Virus record (IMG/VR): IMGVR_UViG_3300037493_001708
Coordinates: 1-35,980 of that record
From: a virus
Reading direction: 5' to 3' (one strand)
DNA length: 35,980 nt
Shown: positions 28,592-35,980 of the stretch, one piece after another
Numbering within the stretch: the stretch's first letter is position 1
Layout of the letters: each line of letters opens with the position of its first letter
The notes under the pieces: model-generated
What the model was told of the DNA's origin: nothing
Database searches by the model: none
The model's input: only the letters and a program-made list of their open reading frames with translations
Position numbers and translations under genes: made by a program

Positions 28592-29262
28592 TGTCACTAT
28601 ACGATAAAACAATATATCTAAGTGAGAGTGAATTAACGGAAGTTGATTTAGCTTTCTTATACCCATTCAATAGGGTTAAGGTAACATCATCCATACCTGC
28701 TTGGTTTATTGATAATAAAGATGTAAATAATTACTCAACGTTTTGGGAAATAACACCTCCTATTAGTTCAACATTTACTTATAACGTAGATGTTTATTCA
28801 AGTGATGAACCTACATTGTTAGATACTGCGGTTATTACTTTACTTGTTGCTGATATTTACAATAACATTGCTAATTGCTGTTCCGATACAGATACTAATA
28901 TAGTTTGGTTTAATCGTCAGGGCGGTTGGCAGAACTACATATTTAATCAACGCTTTGATAATGCTGTTGAAGTGGGCAAAGCATCTACATTTATTAACAA
29001 CGGGATTGTTAAGTATGCTGACAGAGGTCGAGTGTATAACTCAAAGACTGTTTACATAACAGGATTAAGCAAAACAGAAATAGATTACTTAGATACTTTA
29101 AGATACTCCATACAAGCGTATGAGTTTAATCCAAGTACATCAGCGTTTACACCAATCCTATTAGATAGCACAAACTTTAACAAATACAATAGCAAAGAAA
29201 ATATGTATGAGTTTAATCTTACATACAAGTATGCTACGGAGTTAAACGTACAATTTCAATAA
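28591..29262 (+). CDS. Tail/baseplate protein
   Basis: 223 residues. The N-terminal half is beta-rich. The sequence N-C-C-S-D-T-D-T-N-I-V-W-F-N-R-Q-G-G-W-Q-N (about residues 93-113) is a distinctive motif I associate with Bacteroidota phage tail proteins of unknown precise role. The C-terminal half is beta-strand dominated. It lies directly before the large baseplate-like gene. Confidence 0.55.
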   Translation: MSLYDKTIYLSESELTEVDLAFLYPFNRVKVTSSIPAWFIDNKDVNNYSTFWEITPPISSTFTYNVDVYSSDEPTLLDTAVITLLVADIYNNIANCCSDTDTNIVWFNRQGGWQNYIFNQRFDNAVEVGKASTFINNGIVKYADRGRVYNSKTVYITGLSKTEIDYLDTLRYSIQAYEFNPSTSAFTPILLDSTNFNKYNSKENMYEFNLTYKYATELNVQFQ

Positions 29263-29263
29263 A

Positions 29264-31330
29264 ATGGATATTCTAACAATCAAAATAAACGGGATAGAAT
29301 TGGATTTATATCCCGATGAAAAGGTCGTGCAAACATTTTCTTTATTTAATTTTAATGATATTACTTCTAGGCAATCGGAATACTCAAATAATTTTAAAGT
29401 ACCTAAAACAAATAACAATATTACCATAATTGATTATTCGGATTACATTAATAATACTACACCGTTTCCATTTAAAAAAACTAAAGCTGATATATTTATA
29501 AATGGTTTTTTATTTAAAGTTGGATTTATTGAACTTATTGAAATAAACGACGATATTAATTTAAGATTTTATACTGGCAACATTGGATATTATGACTTTA
29601 TTAAACAAAGAAGTCTAAAAGATATTGACATGAATAATAATCCATCACTTATTACAATTTGGGATTTATTTAATGTAACAGGTTCAAGGGCTGCAACTAG
29701 CGGAGTTTTTTTTCCTTTAGTTGATTATAACGGAATGTCAGATAGTGGAAACTCAGTTGATGTACGTAGGTTACTACCTGCATACTTTAAACTTTCACTA
29801 ATAGAAGCCATGACAAAAGATGCAGGTTATTCTTTAGTAAATGAATTAACGGGCGATGCGTTGTTAGCACTTCAAAGCGATATAGTGCCAACAGCAACAA
29901 ACAAGTTAAATAATGATGCTGATTATATTAACTTAAATAGTTATGAGGGTTCAATGATAGATGGTACTGGAGATACTTTATCACAAGTATTAGGTAATGC
30001 GTGGTCATCATTTATAGCATACGAAACAGATACACATACTCTTTCACCTCAATTTTATAAAGCCTTTAATTTTAGCACCCTTGTAAGTGGAAACCCTGAT
30101 AGGTACGTACAACCATTAAACAACTTAGACTATTATCAATGCGCATTAACTGGTGTTTATAATATTAGCTTTGATTTAGACGTATCGGCTTTATTTTCTG
30201 ATGATTGGAATTCAATACCTTTATATGATTGTAATAGTACTGCTTATTGGTATGTTCAAATAAATGGAAACTTAGTTTATCAAATAGGTAGCATTAATGT
30301 ACTTTACGGATACCCTAGCACAAGTGGTAGTGTAAGTGGAAATTTTACGGGTAACACAAACTTAAATTTAAATACTGGAGATATTGTTAGATTGGTTGTT
30401 GGTTTTAGTTCACAAATACATGTAGGCTCTTTCCTTGGTTCTATAAGTAATACACATACAGCCTCAGCACGTATATCAAATGGCAGCACCTTTGGTATCG
30501 CATTATCTCAAGGAATTACATTTGGCACACAGATTAATCCAGCACAATGTTTACCTGATATAAAGCAAAATGATTTCTTAAAAGATACTTGTATAAGATA
30601 TTGCATTATTCCATTTGTTGATGAAGATGCTAAGATTGTCTATCTTAAAGAATTTAAAAGTGTAAAAGATAACTTAAATAATTATGTAGATTGGTCAAGT
30701 AAAGTTGATGAAACAAACGATGCAGGTTTAACTTTTAAACTTGGCAGCTATGCAAAGAATAATATTTATAAGCATCAAGAAGATAAAAGTGTTGACCCAA
30801 TACCATTAGGCAGCGATGCTGTTGTAATAGTTCAAAATGAAAACTTAATACAAGAAAAGGTTATTTATCAAAGTCCATTTGCTCCGAGTGAAACAATTAC
30901 AAAGCTAGTAACTTCTGAAATGATTGCAATTGATTTACACGATGGTACTACTTTTAAAAAAGATGTTAAGCCTAGATGCTGTTACACTAGGTTAGTAAAT
31001 AGAACCATTAGTTATACAGATGGAACTAACACAACAACAGTAACTACAAATATTCCACATACTTGGTTTATAAGTGGTGCAAGAAATTATAATGCTGGTT
31101 TTGAAATTGGTTTATTAACTGATTATAGTGCTGATTTAATTAGCATCATTCAAAATCCTAAAGTCTTAAAAATAGATATTAAACTAACTTTAATTGATAT
31201 TCTTAACCTTAACTATTTTTACCCAATTTATTTAAGTCAATATAACTCTTACTTTTTTGTTAGTAACGTTAATCAATTTGACTATACAAGTAACGATGCA
31301 ACAGAAGTTGAACTAATAAAATTAACGTAA
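29264..31330 (+). CDS. Large tail/baseplate protein
   Basis: 688 residues. The N-terminal part has I-K-I-N-G-I-E-L-D-L-Y, then S-R-Q-S-E-Y-S-N-N-F-K-V-P-K-T (about residues 36-50), a motif typical of a Bacteroidota phage family near the tape measure gene. The remainder is beta-rich and Asn/Ser/Tyr-rich with few charged clusters, as expected of a tail-tip hub or adhesin platform. No enzyme motif. It ends by sharing one base with the tape measure start. Confidence 0.6.
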   Translation: MDILTIKINGIELDLYPDEKVVQTFSLFNFNDITSRQSEYSNNFKVPKTNNNITIIDYSDYINNTTPFPFKKTKADIFINGFLFKVGFIELIEINDDINLRFYTGNIGYYDFIKQRSLKDIDMNNNPSLITIWDLFNVTGSRAATSGVFFPLVDYNGMSDSGNSVDVRRLLPAYFKLSLIEAMTKDAGYSLVNELTGDALLALQSDIVPTATNKLNNDADYINLNSYEGSMIDGTGDTLSQVLGNAWSSFIAYETDTHTLSPQFYKAFNFSTLVSGNPDRYVQPLNNLDYYQCALTGVYNISFDLDVSALFSDDWNSIPLYDCNSTAYWYVQINGNLVYQIGSINVLYGYPSTSGSVSGNFTGNTNLNLNTGDIVRLVVGFSSQIHVGSFLGSISNTHTASARISNGSTFGIALSQGITFGTQINPAQCLPDIKQNDFLKDTCIRYCIIPFVDEDAKIVYLKEFKSVKDNLNNYVDWSSKVDETNDAGLTFKLGSYAKNNIYKHQEDKSVDPIPLGSDAVVIVQNENLIQEKVIYQSPFAPSETITKLVTSEMIAIDLHDGTTFKKDVKPRCCYTRLVNRTISYTDGTNTTTVTTNIPHTWFISGARNYNAGFEIGLLTDYSADLISIIQNPKVLKIDIKLTLIDILNLNYFYPIYLSQYNSYFFVSNVNQFDYTSNDATEVELIKLT

Positions 31331-33915
31331 TGGCAGAAGAAGTAATAATAAAATTTGATATTGGTGTTGCAACAAATAACATTGCACGTTTAGAGGCTGA
31401 ACTTAAAAAGGTTAAGCAAGAATATAAAGCGGCTGAGATTGGTAGCAAAGATTTCTATAAAGCACAGGATGCTGGTAAGCAATTAACTGAACAGATTAAA
31501 AAACAAAACGATGCTTTAAAGGCAAACACTAATGCTTTAAATGGTATTAACTCAGCTGCTAAGTTTGGTAAGGATAGCTATGGAGCATTAAAGCAAAACA
31601 TAAAAGCTACTAAAGAGGAATTACTTAAATTAGATGTTGGTAGTGAGAAGTTTATTGAAACACAAAAGGATTTAGTTGCTTTAGAGAAAAAACGAATTGA
31701 TGTTGAGAAACAAATACCTTCTTTATTCCAAGAACGTATTAAGGGTGCTATTGATGAATCTAATACTTTACAAGGGTTAAGGGCTGAGATAAAAAAATAT
31801 ACTGATGCTGTTATTGCAGGTGAGGCAGGAGCAGCGGAGAAACTTGCTGAGTTAAAAGATAAATTAGAAGATGTAAAGGATGCGACTAATACTTTTAAGG
31901 GTAGTGGTGTTGAGGCATTGACTAGTTCAATGGGTCAATTAAGGGAATCAATTACTAACTTTGATGGGGGTAAATTTACTACAGCTTTAAAAGGTATTGG
32001 GGGTGCAATGAAAGCCATTCCAATATTCTTAATTATAGAGGGAATTAAATTATTAGTTGAAAACTTTGATGATATATTTAACTTTGCTCAATCATTTACA
32101 GATAGCGCAAAAGAGGTTAAGAAGTTAACAAAAGAATACGAAGCATTACAAATAGCTAATGCCCGTAATACCGCTGTTATTAGTGCAGCTATCACAGTTC
32201 AAGAGGCTGAGTTAAATTTAATGGTTTCACAAGGCGCAAGTAATGATGCTATCTTAAATCAGGAACAAAAAATATACAAAAGCAAATTAGATTTATTAAA
32301 AGTAAAGGCTATTGACTTAAAAGCAAGTGGATTACTGGCAATAGCTAAGAAGCAAGAAATATTAGATAACGATTCTGTTTATGAGGCTGCTTTAAGGTTT
32401 TCAAAAATAGCAGCTAAAACAAAGGCTGAGGAAAATCTTATTGATTTAGTAATTGCAAAAAACAAAAAAGAACGTGCAGAAGAAGCTGATAAACAAATAC
32501 AAGAATCATTCAATGGAGCGATAGCCTTAACCGCTGAATTAACTGCATTGCAATTAAATAATAATGCAAAAATAAACACAAGCATTATAGATAAGGCAAA
32601 CAAATCTATTGATGCCTCACGACAAATTAGACAAGCTGAAATTGATAACATAGAAAATGTTTATCAAAGACAATTAGCACAAATACAATTTGATGAAGAT
32701 ACTGCTTTAGAGGACTTAGCTAAAAATAAAGATTTTTATGCTGAGAAAGCTAAATTAGAAAAGGAAATATTAGAAAAGGCAAGGCAGGAAAATATCATAG
32801 CCGAGCGTGAAAATAAAATTCAATTACAAGCTATTGCAAATGAGTTAAGCCAAGCGCAAATAGATTTAATAAAGAATGATTTTGAACGTAATCAAAAACA
32901 AATAGCACTCAATGAGAAAATAGCTTTAGAAAATGCTGAGAACACAATTATAAACAATGCTGCTTTATTATTTGAAACTAAGAAAAACATTACAGCTAAG
33001 CATGCTGAGGAAGAAAGAAAGTTAGCTTTAGAATATGTTACTAAAGATTTAGAAGCTGAGCAAGAATTAAATATCTTAAAAGCTACTACATACGAGGAAC
33101 AATTTATTGCAAGGCAAGAACAGTTAGCTGAGCAAATAAAAATAATAAAAGCTAACAAGGCTTTAACCGATAATGAAAAGTTATTAGCTATTGCAGAAAT
33201 AAATAAAAAAGAAGTTGATTTAGAACGTGAAAAGGTAGAACAAAAGAAAGCGGTAAGGGATGCTGAGATTCAAATTACAGCTGATGCTTTTACCGCATTA
33301 AATAACTTAGCTATATTATTTACTGATGACCAAAAAGAGTTGGCAAAACTTTCTAAGATTGGTTCTTTAATTAATATAGCTGCAAACACAGCTACTGCAA
33401 TAAGCGGATTAACAGCTATTTCATTTAGTCCACTTGACCCTTTAAACTTAGTAAATCCTTTACAGCCTTACATAAAATTAGCAAGTGGTATAGCAGCTAT
33501 TTCAGCAAATGCAATACAAGCTAAAGCAGTATTAAACTCATTTGAGGAAGGTGGTTATACAGGCGAAGGTCCAGCAAATGAAGTATCAACAAACTTAGGT
33601 TCTAAGCCATACACTTACCATAAGAGTGAGTACGTTATACCTGCAAGGGTATTAGGAACTCCGCAGGGTAATATGTTAGCAGCACAAGCTGAATCAATGC
33701 GTTTAGGTATGAGTAATCCAATGCCTTATATTGGTGGTATGTTTGATGGGGGCTTTACAGCACGTTCAGCAGGGGCTGAGGCTAACAATACAATCAGTAA
33801 CAATGCTATGCTTAATCAGTTGTTAGGTAACTTACCTACACCAGTAGTAAGGGTAACTGATATTAATAAAGTGCAAGGAGATTCAATTAGAGTAAGCCAA
33901 ACAAGTAGCTTATAG
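31330..33915 (+). CDS. Tape measure protein
   Basis: 861 residues, the longest gene. Long helical, Ala/Lys/Glu/Gln-rich coiled-coil regions (about residues 15-190 and 260-650) flank a hydrophobic segment (A-I-P-I-F-L-I-I-E-G-I-K-L-L-V, about residues 230-244). A second Ala/Ile-rich stretch follows near 677-700, then a Gly/Pro-rich C-terminus with G-G-Y-T-G-E-G and E-Y-V-I-P. These are hallmarks of tape measure proteins that set tail length and cross the host membrane. Its position after rather than before the baseplate-like genes is unusual. Confidence 0.85.
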   Translation: MAEEVIIKFDIGVATNNIARLEAELKKVKQEYKAAEIGSKDFYKAQDAGKQLTEQIKKQNDALKANTNALNGINSAAKFGKDSYGALKQNIKATKEELLKLDVGSEKFIETQKDLVALEKKRIDVEKQIPSLFQERIKGAIDESNTLQGLRAEIKKYTDAVIAGEAGAAEKLAELKDKLEDVKDATNTFKGSGVEALTSSMGQLRESITNFDGGKFTTALKGIGGAMKAIPIFLIIEGIKLLVENFDDIFNFAQSFTDSAKEVKKLTKEYEALQIANARNTAVISAAITVQEAELNLMVSQGASNDAILNQEQKIYKSKLDLLKVKAIDLKASGLLAIAKKQEILDNDSVYEAALRFSKIAAKTKAEENLIDLVIAKNKKERAEEADKQIQESFNGAIALTAELTALQLNNNAKINTSIIDKANKSIDASRQIRQAEIDNIENVYQRQLAQIQFDEDTALEDLAKNKDFYAEKAKLEKEILEKARQENIIAERENKIQLQAIANELSQAQIDLIKNDFERNQKQIALNEKIALENAENTIINNAALLFETKKNITAKHAEEERKLALEYVTKDLEAEQELNILKATTYEEQFIARQEQLAEQIKIIKANKALTDNEKLLAIAEINKKEVDLEREKVEQKKAVRDAEIQITADAFTALNNLAILFTDDQKELAKLSKIGSLINIAANTATAISGLTAISFSPLDPLNLVNPLQPYIKLASGIAAISANAIQAKAVLNSFEEGGYTGEGPANEVSTNLGSKPYTYHKSEYVIPARVLGTPQGNMLAAQAESMRLGMSNPMPYIGGMFDGGFTARSAGAEANNTISNNAMLNQLLGNLPTPVVRVTDINKVQGDSIRVSQTSSL

Positions 33916-34098
33916 ATTGTTTTTCTTTTTGTATTCCTCCCAACCAAAAGGGATTTTATCTTTATAATAATTTTTTATTATGTCAGCACCTTTTCGTGAT
34001 GCTTTAGATTCTTCTTGTTCAATATCACACAGAAATTTATGTAACGATGTACTACCTAAACAAACCTGTATTACTCTAAAGTTTTTTGGCTTTGCCAT
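33910..34098 (-). CDS. Lone reverse-strand small protein inside the late region
   Basis: 62 residues from the ATG at 34098. A longer reading from 34128 would begin inside its own -7 box, so the inner start is chosen. The protein is basic and helical (K-N-F-R-V-I-Q-V-C-L-G-S-T-S-L-H-K-F-L, then S-R-K-G-A-D-I-I-K-N-Y-Y-K). Its stop overlaps the tape measure end by 6 bases on the opposite strand. It is the only leftward gene between 19 kb and the end. No family recognised. Independent promoter and isolation suggest a moron or regulator expressed separately from late genes. Confidence 0.65.
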   Translation of the reverse strand: MAKPKNFRVIQVCLGSTSLHKFLCDIEQEESKASRKGADIIKNYYKDKIPFGWEEYKKKNNL

Positions 34099-34125
34099 TT
34101 TAATATAATAACTATTAATACAATG

Positions 34126-34133
34126 CAAATATA
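34126..34133 (-). promoter_or_regulatory. Promoter of the lone reverse-strand gene, -7 box TATATTTG
   Basis: Reverse-strand TATATTTG matches TAnnTTTG. The leader to 34098 would be about 24 bases. It lies 16 bases from the head-unit promoter on the other strand, forming a back-to-back promoter pair, so activity of one could suppress the other. Confidence 0.65.
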
Positions 34134-34149
34134 AAAAAAATATTCAAAT

Positions 34150-34157
34150 TAATTTTG
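34150..34157 (+). promoter_or_regulatory. Head-unit promoter, -7 box TAATTTTG, leaderless
   Basis: TAATTTTG matches TAnnTTTG and ends 6 bases before the ATG at 34164. It would drive protease, scaffold, capsid and tail-tube genes up to the terminator at 1178. Confidence 0.65.
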
Positions 34158-34163
34158 TGTTTA

Positions 34164-35345
34164 ATGAAAATAGCTAAATTAAATATTGAAGGTTATATCG
34201 GTGGGGCGGATATTGTATCTCTATTCTCAGGCGAAGAAACTTTCAACTTATCTAAATATAAAAAGTTTAGAGATTCATTAGAAGATGATGTAACCGATAT
34301 TCACGTTTTTATTAATAGTGGCGGCGGTTCTGTTGTTGAGGGGTGGGCTATTTACGATGCTTTAAAAACAAGCGGTAAAACAATTACTACTATTGGAGAA
34401 GGAATGGTTGGCTCAATAGCTACCATTATTTACATGGCAGGTTCTACTCGAAAACTACACGAAAATTCAAAATTCTTTATTCACAATCCCTACTGGCAAC
34501 CTACTGAGGCTTCACCAATGGAAGGGGATGCACTTATTAATTTAGGTGAGGATTTAAAAAAAGAGCAACAAAAGATATTAGATTTTTACGCAAACCAAAC
34601 AGGAACATCAATTGAAAGCATACAGCCTTTAATGCAAAAGGCTACTGACTTAACAAGTGCTGAGGCTGTAAACATGGGTTTTGCAACAGAGATAATTAGT
34701 TCAAGTGCTAACTACTATAAGTATCAATTAGTAGCTTACGTTGAGCCTAAGAAAGTAGAACAAACAATTAAAAAACAAACAATGGAAAATAAAACAAATG
34801 ATTCTTGGATTTCAAGAAAGTTGACAAAGTTAGCTGCTTTGATTAATGGTGTTACTTTAAACATGGAAATGCCTGTAAAGGATTCAGAGGGTAACGATGT
34901 TACTTTATTTATTGAATCGGAAACAGAAGATTTAACAGGTAAAGCGGCTTACTTAATTGATGCAGAAGGAAACCAAACGACAGCACCTGATGGAGATTAT
35001 ACAGATGCAGAAGGTCGTACAATTAAAGTTGTAGGTGGATTAGTTACTGAGGTTGTTGCTAAGGCAAAAGAAACTAACGAAACAGCACTAACAATTGAAG
35101 AACTTAACGCTAAAATAGCTGAGTTAGAAAATGCAAACACTTCATTAACTTCTGAATTAGAAGCTAAAACAAAAGAGGTTGCATTAATGAATGAGGTTAA
35201 AATAGAATTTGAGAACCTAAAAAAGGTTGTTATCGGTAAGAACGTAAAGTTTGAAGATAGCAAACAAGATTTCTCTAAAGAGAATAGCAGCAAAGTAAAC
35301 TCATACGCTGATCAAATGGCTGCTAGAATTAAAAACAAACACTAA
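34164..35345 (+). CDS. ClpP-like head maturation protease with C-terminal scaffold domain
   Basis: 393 residues from the ATG at 34164; a TTG nine bases earlier overlaps the promoter and is rejected. The N-terminal 200 residues are an S14 ClpP-like peptidase: F-I-N-S-G-G-G-S-V (49-57), G-M-V-G-S-I-A-T with catalytic S84, and F-F-I-H-N-P with H107. The C-terminal part (from about 207) is acidic with a coiled coil (L-N-A-K-I-A-E-L-E-N-A-N-T-S-L) and a basic end, like a capsid scaffold. It processes the prohead and directs capsid assembly. The capsid gene starts 22 bases later. Confidence 0.9.
   Translation: MKIAKLNIEGYIGGADIVSLFSGEETFNLSKYKKFRDSLEDDVTDIHVFINSGGGSVVEGWAIYDALKTSGKTITTIGEGMVGSIATIIYMAGSTRKLHENSKFFIHNPYWQPTEASPMEGDALINLGEDLKKEQQKILDFYANQTGTSIESIQPLMQKATDLTSAEAVNMGFATEIISSSANYYKYQLVAYVEPKKVEQTIKKQTMENKTNDSWISRKLTKLAALINGVTLNMEMPVKDSEGNDVTLFIESETEDLTGKAAYLIDAEGNQTTAPDGDYTDAEGRTIKVVGGLVTEVVAKAKETNETALTIEELNAKIAELENANTSLTSELEAKTKEVALMNEVKIEFENLKKVVIGKNVKFEDSKQDFSKENSSKVNSYADQMAARIKNKH
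34782..35345 (+). CDS. Nested scaffold protein (internal start in protease gene)
   Basis: An in-frame ATG at 34782 is preceded by AAAAACAAACA, almost the same A-rich leader that precedes the capsid ATG (AACAAATAACAAA). It falls at the junction between protease and scaffold domains and would give a 187-residue scaffold without the protease. The arrangement equals lambda C/Nu3, where the scaffold is made from an internal start of the protease gene. It is inferred from domain boundary and leader. Confidence 0.5.
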   Translation: MENKTNDSWISRKLTKLAALINGVTLNMEMPVKDSEGNDVTLFIESETEDLTGKAAYLIDAEGNQTTAPDGDYTDAEGRTIKVVGGLVTEVVAKAKETNETALTIEELNAKIAELENANTSLTSELEAKTKEVALMNEVKIEFENLKKVVIGKNVKFEDSKQDFSKENSSKVNSYADQMAARIKNKH

Positions 35346-35367
35346 TAATTAAAAAACAAATAACAAA

Positions 35368-35980
35368 ATGGCAAACGCAATAACATCAATGACTACCTAT
35401 ACAGGTAAACAAAGCGAGTTCAGAGAACTTGTTATGGAGAAACTACAAGGTTTCTTATCATTAAATGAATTAGGATTCCAAATTATTGAGGATATCCAAT
35501 CAAACAAAATCATGTACAAAGATGCGTACATGGATAAAATTACACGTAAGCGTGTAGGTTGTAACAACACACAAACAGGAACTGGAGTAGCAATATCTTC
35601 ATTTACTTTAGCTGTAACAGATATGCAAGCACAATTAGAGCAATGCGCTGATGTATTTGATGCAACAATTGCAGAAGTATTACGTAAAAAAGGTGCTGAT
35701 ATTAACGACTTAACAGGTACTGAGATTGAATCTTATATTCTTGAAAGAGTTGCTGATGCAGCTGCACGTGATATTTTCCGTATCGTTTTATTAGGAGATA
35801 CAACTTTAACAAACGCTGATTATACAGCTTTTGATGGAGTGTTTAAAAAGGTTAAAGCTGGTTTCTTAGCAACTGATGGAACTGTACGTGTTGCAGCTTC
35901 AATCTCTGATTCAGATTTAACAGCGGCTAACTTAGTAGCTACTTTAGATGCTTATGTTACTGCACAACCTGACGAGTTAA
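35368..35980 (+). CDS. Major capsid protein, N-terminal part (gene continues at position 1)
   Basis: The gene starts at ATG 35368 with an A-rich leader and runs off the end of the window. Because 35854-35980 equals 1-127, it continues in frame to the stop at 540, giving 341 residues. The N-terminus M-A-N-A-I-T-S-M-T-T-Y-T and the helical first 60 residues (F-R-E-L-V-M-E-K-L-Q-G-F-L) would form the N-arm region of an HK97-like capsid protein. Its position immediately after the protease/scaffold is typical. Confidence 0.8.
   Translation, partial: MANAITSMTTYTGKQSEFRELVMEKLQGFLSLNELGFQIIEDIQSNKIMYKDAYMDKITRKRVGCNNTQTGTGVAISSFTLAVTDMQAQLEQCADVFDATIAEVLRKKGADINDLTGTEIESYILERVADAAARDIFRIVLLGDTTLTNADYTAFDGVFKKVKAGFLATDGTVRVAASISDSDLTAANLVATLDAYVTAQPDEL
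35854..35980. repeat. Right copy of 127-bp terminal direct repeat
   Basis: Identical to bases 1-127 and inside the capsid gene, with the reading frame preserved through the join. A repeat of exactly 127 bases is what a graph assembler with word length 127 leaves at the ends of a circular contig, so it is best read as an assembly overlap. Confidence 0.95.

Noticed and set aside
34098-34128. Longer form of the lone reverse-strand protein starting at 34128
   Set aside because: That start codon overlaps the -7 box of its own promoter and would not be transcribed.
1-35980. Integrated prophage with attachment sites and integrase
   Set aside because: The contig closes on itself, contains no host genes, and no tyrosine or serine recombinase is recognisable.
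1-35980. tRNA genes
   Set aside because: No cloverleaf with TTCGA-type T arm and CCA-compatible acceptor was noticed on either strand. A dedicated scan was not possible.

Overview
The window is a complete tailed-phage genome with a Bacteroidota host signature. Its first 127 bases are repeated exactly at the end (35854-35980), and the major capsid gene reads in frame across that join, so the molecule is circular or circularly permuted and about 35,853 bp long. The host inference rests on the AT-rich composition, on TAnnTTTG boxes (the Bacteroidota -7 element) in front of transcription units, on A-rich rather than Shine-Dalgarno translation starts, and on Bacteroidota-type phage families. I see no integrase, no tRNA and no CRISPR array.

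Layout, in circular order. Packaging and tail genes run from 23987 to 33915: small and large terminase, a frameshifted tail assembly chaperone, tail completion and baseplate-like proteins, and the tape measure. A lone reverse-strand gene (33910-34098) follows. Next comes a head unit at 34150-540 (across the join) with a ClpP-like protease carrying a probable nested scaffold, then the major capsid protein and a tail-tube-like protein (591-1157). A terminator and a new promoter then open a six- or seven-gene glycosyltransferase/methyltransferase block (1225-5602). After it come portal, connector, fibre-like proteins and a lysis block (5644-12656). A leftward early operon (16505 down to 12662) carries DUF3127, ERF, Gp157 and a DNA methyltransferase. 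A rightward early region (16634-19332) carries two cytosine methyltransferase-like genes and small regulators. It is followed by an iteron-rich candidate origin, a structured leader RNA, primase-helicase, SF2 helicase and VRR-NUC nuclease (19337-23982).

The most unusual structure is at 17461-19128. Small genes are separated by three elements of 125-128 bp, each of the form TAAC, five bases, a stem of 18-19 bp, a loop of 71-74 bases, the opposite stem, then GTTAG. The stem sequences differ but the architecture is the same. The bases after each GTTAG are complementary to the bases before the next CTAAC, that is, to the far end of the same gene unit. That is the geometry of integron cassettes with attC sites, although the boxes do not fit the canonical attC core and no integrase is present. 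In two elements the loop supplies the start codon of the next gene, in the same reading phase relative to GTTAG.

Other notable signals: five transcription units whose -7 box lies 4-6 bases before the ATG (probably leaderless mRNAs); two nine-base homopolymers that join adjacent frames (T9 in the tail chaperone, A9 joining a small protein to a GT25 glycosyltransferase); twin ATAACGTTAT palindromes in the divergent early promoter region; and a terminator-like, possibly pseudoknotted leader just before the primase.
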